Below are positions 16,093 through 24,951 of a DNA stretch of 64,000 bases, piece by piece. This DNA is from Larkinella terrae (GTDB taxonomy: Bacteria > Bacteroidota > Bacteroidia > Cytophagales > Spirosomataceae), in contig NZ_WJXZ01000014.1 of NCBI RefSeq assembly GCF_009668025.1, forward strand, positions 578,448-642,447. Reading direction: 5' to 3'. How positions within the stretch are numbered: position 1 is the first letter of the stretch; the number at the start of each line of letters is the position of its first letter. A program made the position numbers and the translations under genes. A model generated the notes under the pieces. The model had not been told where the DNA came from, made no database searches, and saw nothing but the letters and a program-made list of their open reading frames with translations.

Positions 16093-18855
16093 ATGGACAG
16101 ATTCTCGTATATAGCTAACTCTGAAGCGGCTTACATCGACGACTTATACCGGGCTTACAAGCAGGACCCCGGCTCGGTGGATGGAAGCTGGCAAAAATTT
16201 TTTGAAGGTTTTGAATTTTCCCAGTCGTATGGCGAAAATGGCAACGGAGCCAATGGCCACTCCGGCGCCGATCAAACGACTACAAAACCCGTTATTGATA
16301 CCAAACACGCTGAAAAAGAAGTATCGGTAGCCAGTCTGATCAAAGCGTATCGTTCACGGGGTCACCTCCTGGCCAAAACCAATCCCATTCGCAGCCGCAA
16401 AGACCGCAATCCGCGGATCGGTCTCGAAGATTACGCCCTGACCGAAGCCGACCTCGACACGGTTTTTGAAGCCGGAAGTCTGTTGGGAATCGGGCCGAGC
16501 ACGTTGCGGAAAATCATGGAGTCGCTGGAGAAGATTTACGCCGGAACCATCGGTTTCGAGTATATGTACATCCGCGAGATCGACGTCAAAAACTGGCTGC
16601 GGAATAAAATCGAGAAAGAAGCCCTCGTTTTTGATCCGACGATTGAAGAGAAAAAGCGGATTCTGGAAAAACTGAATGAAGCAACAGTTTTTGAGAACTT
16701 CCTGCATACCAAATACTTAGGCCAGAAGCGGTTTTCGCTCGAAGGCGGTGAAACCACGATTCCGGCCCTGGATGCCATCATCAATTACGCGTCCGAACTG
16801 GGGGTGGAAGAAATGATGATCGGGATGGCCCACCGCGGCCGCCTGAACGTGCTGGTGAATATTCTGGGCAAGTCCTACGAAAGCGTTTTCAGCGGTTTTG
16901 AAGGCAATGTGCCCGACCAGGTTTTCGGTGATGGTGACGTGAAATACCACCTGGGCTATTCGAGTCTGATCGAAACCAAGGCGGGCAAGCAGATGAGCCT
17001 GAAACTGGCGCCGAATCCGTCGCACTTGGAAGCGGTTAACCCGATTATCGAAGGGTTTGTCCGCGCCCAGGCCGATGAAGAATACGCGGGAAATTTCGAC
17101 AAGATTCTTCCCATTCTGATTCACGGCGACGCGGCTGTGGCGGGTCAGGGCATTGTGTACGAAGTAACCCAGATGGCGAAACTGGCTGGTTATCAGACAG
17201 GTGGAACGCTCCACTTCGTGATCAACAACCAGATCGGTTTTACGACCGATTTTGAAGATGCCCGCTCGTCGATCTATTGCTCAGATGTGGCCAAGATCAT
17301 CGACGCGCCGATTTTCCACGTCAACGGTGATGATCCGGAAGCGGTGGTTTTCTGCGCTAAGCTGGCCGTCGAGTTCCGCGAGAAATTTAACCGGGACGTT
17401 TTCATCGACATGGTATGTTACCGTCGCTACGGCCACAACGAGTCGGATGAGCCGAAGTTTACGCAGCCGGATTTGTACAATATCATTGAGAAACACGCCA
17501 ATCCGCGCGAAATTTATAACAAAAGCCTGATCGAACGGGGCGAAGTCGATGCCGAGCTGGCGACCAAAATGGACGCCGAGTTCAAGAAAGAACTGCAGGA
17601 CCGGCTCGATATGGTGAAGCAAAAGGCCGAAATTCCGTACAAACCGCTGCGGTTAGATCGGGAATGGGCCGAACTGCGGGTGAGCAAGCCGGAAGATTTC
17701 GACCAGTCGCCCGAAACCGGTGTTCCGCTGGAAACGCTGGAGAAAGTCGGGAATGCACTCGTTACGATTCCGAGCGGTTTCAAGCCGTTGAAGCAGATCG
17801 ACAAACTGCTGAAAGATCGTCGACAGATGTTGTTTGAAACCAAGACGGTCAACTGGGGAACGGCGGAGTTGCTGGCCTACGGTTCGATTCTGTCCGAAAA
17901 TAAAGTGGTTCGGCTGAGTGGACAGGATGTGCAGCGGGGAACGTTCTCGCACCGCCATGCGGTTTTGCACGATTCCGAAACCAACGAATCTTACAGCTCG
18001 CTCGATCACATTGAGGGCAGCACGCAGAAGATGCAGATTTACAACTCATTGCTGTCGGAATACGGCGTTCTGGGCTTTGAATTTGGCTATTCGATGGCGG
18101 CCCCGCACGCGCTGGTGATCTGGGAAGCCCAGTTTGGGGACTTCTCGAACGGCGCTCAGGTCATTATCGACCAGTTTGTATCGTCCTGCGAGTCGAAGTG
18201 GGGATTGATGAACGGTCTGGTGATGCTGTTGCCGCACGGTTACGAAGGACAGGGACCGGAACACTCCAACGCGCGTCCGGAACGCTACTTGCAGCTTTCC
18301 GCCGAGTATAACATGGTGGTTGCCAACGTAACAACCCCGGCAAACTTCTTCCACCTGCTGCGTCGCCAGTTGACGTGGCAGTTCCGGAAACCGCTGGTGG
18401 TGATGTCACCAAAATCATTATTGCGTCACCCACAAGTAGTTTCGCCACTGGAAGATCTTACCAAAGGTACTTTCAAAGAAGTATTGCCCGATGGGTACGC
18501 CATCGGCAAAAAAGTGAAACGGGTTATTCTCTGCACGGGTAAGATTTATTACGAATTGCTCGAAAAACAACAGGCTGACAAGCGTGAAGACGTGGCCATT
18601 GTTCGGTTGGAGCAGTTACATCCATTCCCGCAAAAACAGTTGAACGCCATTCTGGCCGAATACAGCAAGAATGCGGAACTGGTTTGGGTGCAGGAAGAAC
18701 CGTCGAACATGGGTGCCTGGACGTTCTTGCTGCGTTCGGCCCCGGAATTGAAATTACGCGGGGTTACCCGGAAAACCAGTGCGTCGCCCGCAACCGGTTA
18801 TTCCAAAGTTCACAGCCAGGAACAGGCCGATATCATTCGTCGGGCATTTGAATAA
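16093..18855 (+). CDS. sucA: 2-oxoglutarate dehydrogenase E1 component
   Basis: Thiamine diphosphate-dependent decarboxylase of the 2-oxoglutarate dehydrogenase complex of the TCA cycle. The 920-residue length and domain order fit: N-terminal ANSEAAYIDDLYRAYKQDP for E2 contact, GMAHRGRLNVLVNILGK, PNPSHLEAVNP, HGDAAVAGQGIVYEV, INNQIGFTT and VCYRRYGHNESDEP for the cofactor site, then the transketolase-like half with GQDVQRGTFSHRH and LPHGYEGQGPEHSNARPERY. It is followed by E2 (56 bases) and E3 genes, so the whole complex is coded in order. Confidence 0.97.
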   Translation: MDRFSYIANSEAAYIDDLYRAYKQDPGSVDGSWQKFFEGFEFSQSYGENGNGANGHSGADQTTTKPVIDTKHAEKEVSVASLIKAYRSRGHLLAKTNPIRSRKDRNPRIGLEDYALTEADLDTVFEAGSLLGIGPSTLRKIMESLEKIYAGTIGFEYMYIREIDVKNWLRNKIEKEALVFDPTIEEKKRILEKLNEATVFENFLHTKYLGQKRFSLEGGETTIPALDAIINYASELGVEEMMIGMAHRGRLNVLVNILGKSYESVFSGFEGNVPDQVFGDGDVKYHLGYSSLIETKAGKQMSLKLAPNPSHLEAVNPIIEGFVRAQADEEYAGNFDKILPILIHGDAAVAGQGIVYEVTQMAKLAGYQTGGTLHFVINNQIGFTTDFEDARSSIYCSDVAKIIDAPIFHVNGDDPEAVVFCAKLAVEFREKFNRDVFIDMVCYRRYGHNESDEPKFTQPDLYNIIEKHANPREIYNKSLIERGEVDAELATKMDAEFKKELQDRLDMVKQKAEIPYKPLRLDREWAELRVSKPEDFDQSPETGVPLETLEKVGNALVTIPSGFKPLKQIDKLLKDRRQMLFETKTVNWGTAELLAYGSILSENKVVRLSGQDVQRGTFSHRHAVLHDSETNESYSSLDHIEGSTQKMQIYNSLLSEYGVLGFEFGYSMAAPHALVIWEAQFGDFSNGAQVIIDQFVSSCESKWGLMNGLVMLLPHGYEGQGPEHSNARPERYLQLSAEYNMVVANVTTPANFFHLLRRQLTWQFRKPLVVMSPKSLLRHPQVVSPLEDLTKGTFKEVLPDGYAIGKKVKRVILCTGKIYYELLEKQQADKREDVAIVRLEQLHPFPQKQLNAILAEYSKNAELVWVQEEPSNMGAWTFLLRSAPELKLRGVTRKTSASPATGYSKVHSQEQADIIRRAFE

Positions 18856-18910
18856 GGGTTAACGGTTACCACCAATCCGCTGGTAATTGACAACTGAAAA
18901 CGAAGAAAAA

Positions 18911-20536
18911 ATGGCAATAGAAATGAAAGTACCCCCGGTTGGGGAGTCGATTACGGAAGTGACCGTTGGCGCGTGGCATAAGAAAGAGGGTGATTCGGTT
19001 AAGAGAGACGAAGTGTTGTGTGAACTGGAATCAGACAAGGCGTCGTTTGAGTTTCCCGCTGAAGCCGACGGGGTTTTGCACATTATGGCGCAGGAAGGCG
19101 ATGTATTGCCGATCGGTGCGGTTTTGTGTACCATTGAAGCCGCCGGTGCATCCAATGGTGCGGCTCCGGCCCCCAAAGTCGAAGCGCCGGCCGAACAACC
19201 CAAGCCCGTTGAACAACCGGCTCCGCAGCCTGTCGCGGTTAAACCGGAACCGGCTCCGCAACCGGCAGCCCCTGAACCCGCTGCGGCTTCGAAATCCATA
19301 GAAATGAAAGTTCCCCCGGTTGGCGAGTCGATCACGGAAGTGACGATTGCTTCCTGGAATAAAAAAGACGGTGATCAGGTTGCCTTGGACGAAGTTCTCT
19401 GCGAACTCGAATCCGATAAAGCCACATTTGAATTGCCATCCGAAGCCGCCGGAACGCTCCGGATTGTGGCCGAAGCTGGTGCAACGCTGGCAATTGGTGC
19501 CGTAATCTGCCGGATTGAAGTTGGTGCCGGAGCTTCTCAGCCCGCTGCCCAACCTGCGGCTCTGGCACAACAGCTAGCCGCTCAACCCGCTGCTAATCAG
19601 GGTGATGGCTACGCGGCCAATCATCCGTCACCGGTTGCGGCCAAAATTCTGGCCGAAAAAGGCATCGATCCCAAAGAAGTGAACGGCACCGGCATCGGTG
19701 GCCGGATTACGAAGGACGACGCCGTGAAAGCCGAAAAACCGGCTCCGGCCGCTCCCACACCGCAACCAGCGGCTACTCCGGCTCCCAAACCGGCCCCCGC
19801 GCCGGTCGCTGCGGCTCCGGCTGCCGAAGGTGGTAACCGTGTTCAACGGCGCGAACGCCTGACGTCGTTGCGGAAAACCATTGCCCGGCGTCTGGTAGCC
19901 GTGAAAAATGAAACGGCCATGCTGACGACCTTCAACGAGGTTGATATGAAGCCGATCATGGATTTGCGGGCGAAATACAAAGATAAATTCAAGGAGAAAC
20001 ACGCCGTTGGCCTGGGCTTTATGTCGTTCTTCGCCAAAGCGGTTTGTATGGCCTTGCAGGAATTTCCGGCGGTAAATGCCATGATCGACGGTGACTCGAT
20101 TGTCTTCAATGACTACTGTGATATTTCGATTGCGGTTTCAACCGAGCGCGGGCTGGTCGTACCGGTTATTCGTAACGCGGAAAGCCTGGGTTTTGCCGGT
20201 ATCGAGAAGGAAGTCATTCGACTGGCAGGGTTGGCTCGTGACAATAAACTGACGATCGAGCAGATGACCGGTGGCACATTCACCATCACCAACGGCGGTA
20301 CGTTCGGGTCGATGTTGTCGACGCCGATCATCAACGCACCCCAGTCGGCCATTCTGGGTATGCACAACATTGTTGAACGTCCGGTGGTCGTTAACGGTGA
20401 AATCGTGATTCGTCCGGTGATGTACGTTGCCCTTTCGTACGACCACCGCATCATCGATGGCAAAGATTCCGTGAGCTTCCTGGTTCGGGTGAAACAACTG
20501 CTCGAAGATCCGGCGCGGATTTTATTGGGCGTTTAA
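18911..20536 (+). CDS. sucB: 2-oxoglutarate dehydrogenase E2, dihydrolipoyl succinyltransferase, two lipoyl domains
   Basis: Moves the succinyl group to CoA and forms the core of the complex. Starting at ATG 18911 (541 residues), it has two lipoyl domains instead of the single one of E. coli Suc[13 protein letters not shown] and [12 protein letters not shown] mark the two lipoylated lysines. Long Ala/Pro linkers separate them from the E3-binding domain ([20 protein letters not shown]) and the catalytic domain ending in [12 protein letters not shown] with the catalytic HxxxDG. The two lipoyl segments are nearly identical at the DNA level for about 50 bases. An upstream TTG at 18887 is a less likely start. 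Confidence 0.96.
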   Translation: MAIEMKVPPVGESITEVTVGAWHKKEGDSVKRDEVLCELESDKASFEFPAEADGVLHIMAQEGDVLPIGAVLCTIEAAGASNGAAPAPKVEAPAEQPKPVEQPAPQPVAVKPEPAPQPAAPEPAAASKSIEMKVPPVGESITEVTIASWNKKDGDQVALDEVLCELESDKATFELPSEAAGTLRIVAEAGATLAIGAVICRIEVGAGASQPAAQPAALAQQLAAQPAANQGDGYAANHPSPVAAKILAEKGIDPKEVNGTGIGGRITKDDAVKAEKPAPAAPTPQPAATPAPKPAPAPVAAAPAAEGGNRVQRRERLTSLRKTIARRLVAVKNETAMLTTFNEVDMKPIMDLRAKYKDKFKEKHAVGLGFMSFFAKAVCMALQEFPAVNAMIDGDSIVFNDYCDISIAVSTERGLVVPVIRNAESLGFAGIEKEVIRLAGLARDNKLTIEQMTGGTFTITNGGTFGSMLSTPIINAPQSAILGMHNIVERPVVVNGEIVIRPVMYVALSYDHRIIDGKDSVSFLVRVKQLLEDPARILLGV

Positions 20537-20544
20537 TAAAATAA

Positions 20545-20622
20545 GTAGGACGGATTATAAAACCGCCTTTGTTCCGGGCCAGGTCTGGCTCGCTGGCAGA
20601 GACGATTTATAGTTCGTCCTAC
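20545..20622. repeat. Inverted repeat between sucB and lpdA (GTAGGACG)
   Basis: GTAGGACGGATTATAAAACCG (20545-20565, last base optional) pairs with CGATTTATAGTTCGTCCTAC (20603-20622) with a few mismatches. The inner part also contains a smaller GCCAG/CTGGC pairing. It starts eight bases after sucB. Confidence 0.7.
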
Positions 20623-20663
20623 ATTTATATAGAGAAAAATTATCTGTCAATAGATCTACATTT

Positions 20664-22064
20664 ATGCAATACGACGTCATCGTCATCGGCTCCGGTCCGG
20701 GCGGCTATGTGGCCGCGATTCGTTGTGCCCAGTTGGGTTTGAAAACGGCTATCGTGGAAAAATACAAGACGCTGGGCGGCACCTGCCTCAACGTCGGCTG
20801 TATTCCGTCGAAAGCCCTGCTCGATTCCTCGGAGCATTTTTACAATGCCGCTCACACCTTCGCCGAACACGGTATCAAACTGGCGGATTTGCAGGTCGAT
20901 CTGCCGCAGATGATCAAACGGAAAGCCGGTGTGGTCGACGCCAACGTAACCGGTATTGCGTTTCTGATGAAGAAAAACAAGATTACGGTTTACCAGGGAT
21001 TCGGGTCGTTCGTCGACGCCAATACCCTGAACGTGAAGAAAGACGACGGCAGTGACGAAAAGATTACGACGAAGAATTTCATCATTGCTACGGGTTCCAA
21101 ACCATCGTCGTTTCCGTCGATGCCGATTGATAAGAAGCGTGTCATTACGTCTACGGAAGCTCTGACGTTGCAGGAAGTACCAAAACACCTCATCGTGATT
21201 GGTGCGGGCGTGATTGGTGCCGAACTCGGCTCCGTGTATGCGCGCATCGGCTCCAAAGTGTCGTTCGTGGAATTTGCCGACTCGATGATTCCGACGATGG
21301 ACAAAACGATGGGCAAAGAGTTGCAGAAAGCCGTTAAAAAACTGGGTGCGGATTTTTATTTCAGCCATAAAGTCACCAGCGTCGAAAATACCGGCGAAGG
21401 CGTGGTCGTGAAAGCCGATGCCCCTAATGGTCAACAAATTACGCTGGAAGGCGATTACTGCCTGGTGTCGGTCGGTCGTCGTCCGTACACGGATGGCTTG
21501 AACCTCGAAGCTGCCGGTTTAGCCGCCGATAGCCGGGGCCGGATCGAAGTGAATGATCACCTGCAAACCAAAGTGCCCAATATCTACGCCATTGGCGACG
21601 TGATTCGCGGAGCCATGCTGGCCCACAAAGCTGAGGAAGAAGGTGTTTTTGTGGCCGAAACCCTGGTTGGACAAAAACCGCACATCAATTACCGCCTGAT
21701 TCCGGGAGTGGTTTACACCTGGCCGGAAGTCGCCAGCGTGGGCTTCACCGAGGAAGAACTGAAAGCGGAAAACCGGGCCTACAAGGTTGGTTCGTTTCCG
21801 TACAAAGCCTTGGGCCGCGCCCGGGCCTCAATGGACGTCGACGGTTTGGTGAAAGTACTGGCCGACAAGCATACCGACGAAATCCTGGGTATGCACATCA
21901 TTGGCGCGCGAGCTGCCGATATGATTGCCGAATGCGTGGTCGCAATGGAATACCGGGCCTCGGCTGAAGACATCGCACGGATTTCCCACGCCCACCCGAC
22001 ATACACCGAAGCCATCAAGGAAGCCTGTCTGGCCGCCACGGAAAACCGGGCGATCCATATGTAG
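20664..22064 (+). CDS. lpdA: Dihydrolipoyl dehydrogenase (E3)
   Basis: Re-oxidises dihydrolipoamide with FAD and NAD in 2-oxo acid dehydrogenase complexes. The 466-residue protein has the FAD-binding VIGSGPGGYVAAIRCAQLG, the redox disulfide GGTCLNVGCIPSK, the NAD-binding VIGAGVIGAELGSVYARIG, IYAIGDVIRGAMLAHKAEEE and the C-terminal active-site histidine in SHAHPTYTEAIKEA. Length and motifs are standard. As the third gene after sucA and sucB it most likely serves this complex. Confidence 0.97.
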   Translation: MQYDVIVIGSGPGGYVAAIRCAQLGLKTAIVEKYKTLGGTCLNVGCIPSKALLDSSEHFYNAAHTFAEHGIKLADLQVDLPQMIKRKAGVVDANVTGIAFLMKKNKITVYQGFGSFVDANTLNVKKDDGSDEKITTKNFIIATGSKPSSFPSMPIDKKRVITSTEALTLQEVPKHLIVIGAGVIGAELGSVYARIGSKVSFVEFADSMIPTMDKTMGKELQKAVKKLGADFYFSHKVTSVENTGEGVVVKADAPNGQQITLEGDYCLVSVGRRPYTDGLNLEAAGLAADSRGRIEVNDHLQTKVPNIYAIGDVIRGAMLAHKAEEEGVFVAETLVGQKPHINYRLIPGVVYTWPEVASVGFTEEELKAENRAYKVGSFPYKALGRARASMDVDGLVKVLADKHTDEILGMHIIGARAADMIAECVVAMEYRASAEDIARISHAHPTYTEAIKEACLAATENRAIHM

Positions 22065-22080
22065 TTTACGGTGATCAGTA

Positions 22081-22170
22081 TTTAGTTTACGGTTTTCGGT
22101 AGATGACGTATTACATTCATTATTCATTGTTAATTGTTCATTTGCAATGCGTTAGCCACCGTAAACTAAA
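22081..22170. repeat. Inverted repeat after lpdA (TTTAGTTTACGGT)
   Basis: TTTAGTTTACGGT (22081-22093) has a perfect complement ACCGTAAACTAAA at 22158-22170. A further AGTTTACGGT copy starts right after the lpdA stop (22063-22073), so two 5' arms compete for one 3' arm. Confidence 0.7.
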
Positions 22171-22213
22171 TTGCAACCAACTGACAACCAATAGGATTTA
22201 TTGCATAAATTTT

Positions 22214-22251
22214 AACCCGGCTTTGGAATTCAGGCCGGGTTTTTCTTTTTT
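22214..22251 (+). terminator. Terminator after lpdA
   Basis: AACCCGGC (22214-22221), a 12-base loop and GCCGGGTT (22234-22241), followed by TTTCTTTTTT. A standard intrinsic terminator, just upstream of the next gene's start at 22271. Confidence 0.8.
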
Positions 22252-22270
22252 AGAAGATACCCCAACTCAG

Positions 22271-23635
22271 ATGAAAAAACTACTACTTGCCTTCGGCCTT
22301 TTCGCGACCGCAGCTCAAGCTAAATCGCCCGCCGACTCCGTAACCATTCGCAAAATCTACACCGAAATCCTCGGGAATAGCCCTTCGTATGAATGGTTGC
22401 GCCAGTTAACCAAGGGCGTTGGCCCGCGACTGAGCGGTTCGGCGGGGGCGCAGAAAGCCGTCGACTGGTCGAAACAACTGATGGAGAAGCAGGGCTTCGA
22501 TCGCGTCTTTTTGCAGGAAGTGATGGTGCCCCATTGGGTGCGGGGAGCGAAGGAAGTGGCTTATATTCAGAATGGTAAACAAAAAATAACCGTGCCCATT
22601 GCGGCTTTGGGCGGCTCGATTGCTACGGCACCGAAAGGGGTGGAAGCGCCGGTTATTGAAGTGAAAAACTTTCAGGAATTGCGGGATCTGGGCGCGGAAA
22701 AAGTGAAAGGCAAGATTGTGTTCTTCAACCGCCCGATGGACCCGACTAAACTGAATACCTTCGAAGCCTACGCCGGTGCGGTCGATCAGCGGGGCAATGG
22801 CGCGTCGGAGGCCGGAAAACTTGGGGCCGTCGGCGCGATTGTCCGTTCGGTGACAACCGCGATGGACGATAACCCGCATACGGGCGGCATGCGCTACGCG
22901 ACCGGCGTGCCATTGATCCCGACGGCGGCCATCAGTACCAACGGCGCTGAATTGCTTAGTAAGTCGTTGAAAGAGAACGCAAATCTGACGTTTTACTTTA
23001 AACAGAATTGTGAAATGCTGCCCGACGTTAAATCCTATAATGTCGTTGGTGAGATCAAAGGCTCCGAAAAACCGGAGGAGATCATCGTGGTGGGTGGCCA
23101 CCTGGATTCGTGGGATCTGGCCGAAGGGGCACACGACGACGGCTCGGGCTGTGTGCAGTCTATCGAGGTGCTGCGAACCATCAAAGCTTTGGGAATCAAA
23201 CCCAAACGCACGATCCGGGCCGTCATGTTCATGAACGAGGAAAACGGATTGCGGGGCGGTGTGGGCTATGCGGATTACGCGAAGAAGAACAACGAAAAAC
23301 ACATTGCCGCTGTGGAGTCGGATGAAGGCGGTTTTACTCCCCGCGGTTTTGGAATTGTCGGGACCGCCGAACAACGTGCGAAAGTGATGCCCTGGAAACC
23401 GTTGCTGGCACCTTACGGGCTGCACGACATCGGCGCTGGTCCGGGGGGCGCAGATATTGGCCCGCTGGCGCAGTTCGGCACGGTTTTGTTCGGTTTTAAA
23501 CCCGACACGCAGCGGTATTTCGACTTTCACCACACGGGCATCGACCGCTTTGAAGGCGTCAACAAGCGCGAACTCGAACTCGGAGCCGCTTCAATGACGG
23601 CGCTGGTGTATTTGCTGGATCAATATGGGTTATGA
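22271..23635 (+). CDS. Secreted M28-family zinc peptidase
   Basis: A 454-residue exported aminopeptidase/carboxypeptidase-type metallopeptidase. The N-terminus MKKLLLAFGLFATAAQA is a signal peptide; I start at ATG 22271 for that reason, since the longer frame upstream runs through the terminator. A PA-like inserted domain comes first (residues about 110-240). Zinc ligands are in GGHLDSWDLAEGAHDDGSG, MFMNEENGLRGG (catalytic glutamate plus ligand), VESDEGGF and FDFHHTGIDRFEGVN. It probably degrades peptides in the periplasm or outside. It ends three bases before a long hairpin shared with the convergent mazG-like gene. Confidence 0.9.
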   Translation: MKKLLLAFGLFATAAQAKSPADSVTIRKIYTEILGNSPSYEWLRQLTKGVGPRLSGSAGAQKAVDWSKQLMEKQGFDRVFLQEVMVPHWVRGAKEVAYIQNGKQKITVPIAALGGSIATAPKGVEAPVIEVKNFQELRDLGAEKVKGKIVFFNRPMDPTKLNTFEAYAGAVDQRGNGASEAGKLGAVGAIVRSVTTAMDDNPHTGGMRYATGVPLIPTAAISTNGAELLSKSLKENANLTFYFKQNCEMLPDVKSYNVVGEIKGSEKPEEIIVVGGHLDSWDLAEGAHDDGSGCVQSIEVLRTIKALGIKPKRTIRAVMFMNEENGLRGGVGYADYAKKNNEKHIAAVESDEGGFTPRGFGIVGTAEQRAKVMPWKPLLAPYGLHDIGAGPGGADIGPLAQFGTVLFGFKPDTQRYFDFHHTGIDRFEGVNKRELELGAASMTALVYLLDQYGL

Positions 23636-23637
23636 TT

Positions 23638-23723
23638 GTTACACAGGGTTTATCAGAGGGAATTAGGGTTAATCGGGGAGTCCTCTGATTAACCCTGATT
23701 CCCTCTGATAAACCCTGTGTAAC
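23638..23723. repeat. 39-bp stem inverted repeat between convergent genes
   Basis: The 5' arm 23638-23676 (starts GTTACACAGGGTTTATCAG) and the 3' arm 23685-23723 match at 37 of 39 positions with an 8-base loop. It fills the gap between two convergent stop codons, so it may stop transcription both ways. The same family is found at 33848-33939. Confidence 0.85.
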
Positions 23724-23726
23724 AAC

Positions 23727-24062
23727 TCACTTCAGCTTCTCATTATCCAGATGCCGTGTCGCGTCGCGGACGGTTTTCTTTTCCAGGTTCTTCTGGAAAG
23801 CCGCCGTTAAATCGACGCCGGTTTGGTTGGCGAGGCAGATCAACACCCAGAGGACATCGGCCATTTCGTCGCCCAGATCTTTCGTTTTATCCGATTCTTT
23901 TTCGGACTGCTCCCCGTACCGCCGGGCCATGATGCGGGCTACTTCGCCGACTTCCTCGGTGAGCATCGCCATATTGGTCAATTCGTTAAAATACCGAACG
24001 CCGATGGTTTTGATCCAGTCATCGACGGTCGTCTGGGCTTCGCGTAGCGTCATCGTTTTCAT
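23727..24062 (-). CDS. MazG-like nucleotide pyrophosphohydrolase
   Basis: A 111-residue protein of the all-alpha NTP pyrophosphohydrolase superfamily, which hydrolyses (d)NTPs to monophosphates. The metal-binding pattern is visible: LTEEVGEVARIMARRYGE supplies the first ExxE and KDLGDEMADVLWVLICLAN the ExxD motif. A single domain of this size is typical of MazG-related housecleaning enzymes or iMazG; substrate unknown. Its start lies only five bases from the arm of a 35-bp hairpin (24068-24156), which would bury its leader. Confidence 0.88.
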   Translation of the reverse strand: MKTMTLREAQTTVDDWIKTIGVRYFNELTNMAMLTEEVGEVARIMARRYGEQSEKESDKTKDLGDEMADVLWVLICLANQTGVDLTAAFQKNLEKKTVRDATRHLDNEKLK

Positions 24063-24067
24063 GTTAG

Positions 24068-24156
24068 AACCCAGACAGTGGTTGCAAACCCTGTCTGCGG
24101 TTGCGTAGGTTTGTTAGGTTAAACCGCAGACAGGGTTTACAGCTACTGTCTGGGTT
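24068..24156. repeat. 35-bp stem inverted repeat between divergent genes
   Basis: The 5' arm 24068-24102 (AACCCAGACAGTGGTTGCAA...) and 3' arm 24122-24156 (AACCGCAGACAGGGTTTACA...) match at 32 of 35 positions, loop 19 bases. It lies between divergently transcribed genes, so it cannot be a terminator for either. In the mazG-like transcript it would occupy the 5' leader up to five bases from the start codon. Confidence 0.85.
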
Positions 24157-24206
24157 TGTCGAAGCAAATTTATCAGTAAATAATACCAATTTTTGCGGGA
24201 ATGGGT

Positions 24207-24214
24207 TAAGTTTG
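24207..24214 (+). promoter_or_regulatory. -7 box of the first ECF sigma gene
   Basis: TAAGTTTG is an exact TAnnTTTG match 40 bases before the start codon at 24255. The nearest TTG (24193-24195) is only 11 bases upstream, so the -33 element is not convincing. Confidence 0.4.
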
Positions 24215-24254
24215 TCAATCAGCGACCTTAAACCGGTCCGTTGGCCGAATACTG

Positions 24255-24863
24255 ATGAACGCCCGACCCGACTCTACGCATGATCTGACGAACTGGAATG
24301 CATTCCGGGAAGGAAGTGAGTTGGCGTTTTCGGCGCTGTATTCGGCCTATTATCGGTATTTCGTGAATTACGGCCGCCGGTTTGGGGCCGACGATGCCAC
24401 CACCGAAGACGCCATCCACGACCTGTTTATTGAGTTGTGGAATCACCGGCAAACCCTCAGCCAGCCCCAATCGGTGCAGGCTTACCTCCTCAAATCGTTC
24501 CGAAACCGGCTGGTGACCCAGCTCGCCGAACGACAGCGCCGGTTTGCCGACGTCGATGTAGAGGAGCAATTCGGCCTGCTGTCGCCTGAGCCTTCCGCCG
24601 AAGAACGACTCGTCACGGACGGACTGCATCAGGAGCAGTACGAGCAGGTTCGGGGCGCGTTCACCACCTTGTCGCCCCGCCAGCGGGAAGTGCTGTACCT
24701 GCGCTATTTTACGGACCTGAGTTACGAAGAAATCTGCGCCGTCATGGGCATTACCTACCACACGGCCCGCACCCAACTTTACCAGGCTCTGACCGCCCTC
24801 CGCAAGCGGCTCCAACCCAACTGGCCGGTTTTGATCCTGCTATTCAGCCTGTTTGACCACTAG
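24255..24863 (+). CDS. ECF RNA polymerase sigma factor, FecI-like
   Basis: A 202-residue sigma-70 factor of the extracytoplasmic type. Region 2 is FSALYSAYYRYFVNYGRRFG with DAIHDLFIELWNHR; region 4 is LSPRQREVLYLRYFTDLSYE with an HTH ending TARTQLYQALTALRKRL. It heads an ECF sigma/FecR/SusC/SusD set. In such loci the ligand-loaded TonB receptor signals through its STN domain to FecR, which frees the sigma factor to transcribe the receptor genes. Confidence 0.93.
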   Translation: MNARPDSTHDLTNWNAFREGSELAFSALYSAYYRYFVNYGRRFGADDATTEDAIHDLFIELWNHRQTLSQPQSVQAYLLKSFRNRLVTQLAERQRRFADVDVEEQFGLLSPEPSAEERLVTDGLHQEQYEQVRGAFTTLSPRQREVLYLRYFTDLSYEEICAVMGITYHTARTQLYQALTALRKRLQPNWPVLILLFSLFDH

Positions 24864-24951
24864 TTGAAACTTTTTTTACAAATTTTTCTTCCCTTCTTAC
24901 TACAAAATCCGGTTTGCCCTCTCTTACGGTTGATTGACTCCTCAACACGGC

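Noticed and set aside
23638-24156. Two strong hairpins 350 bases apart flanking the mazG-like gene, considered as ends of a small mobile element
   Set aside because: The two hairpins have different sequences, the gene is a normal housekeeping type and no target duplication is visible.
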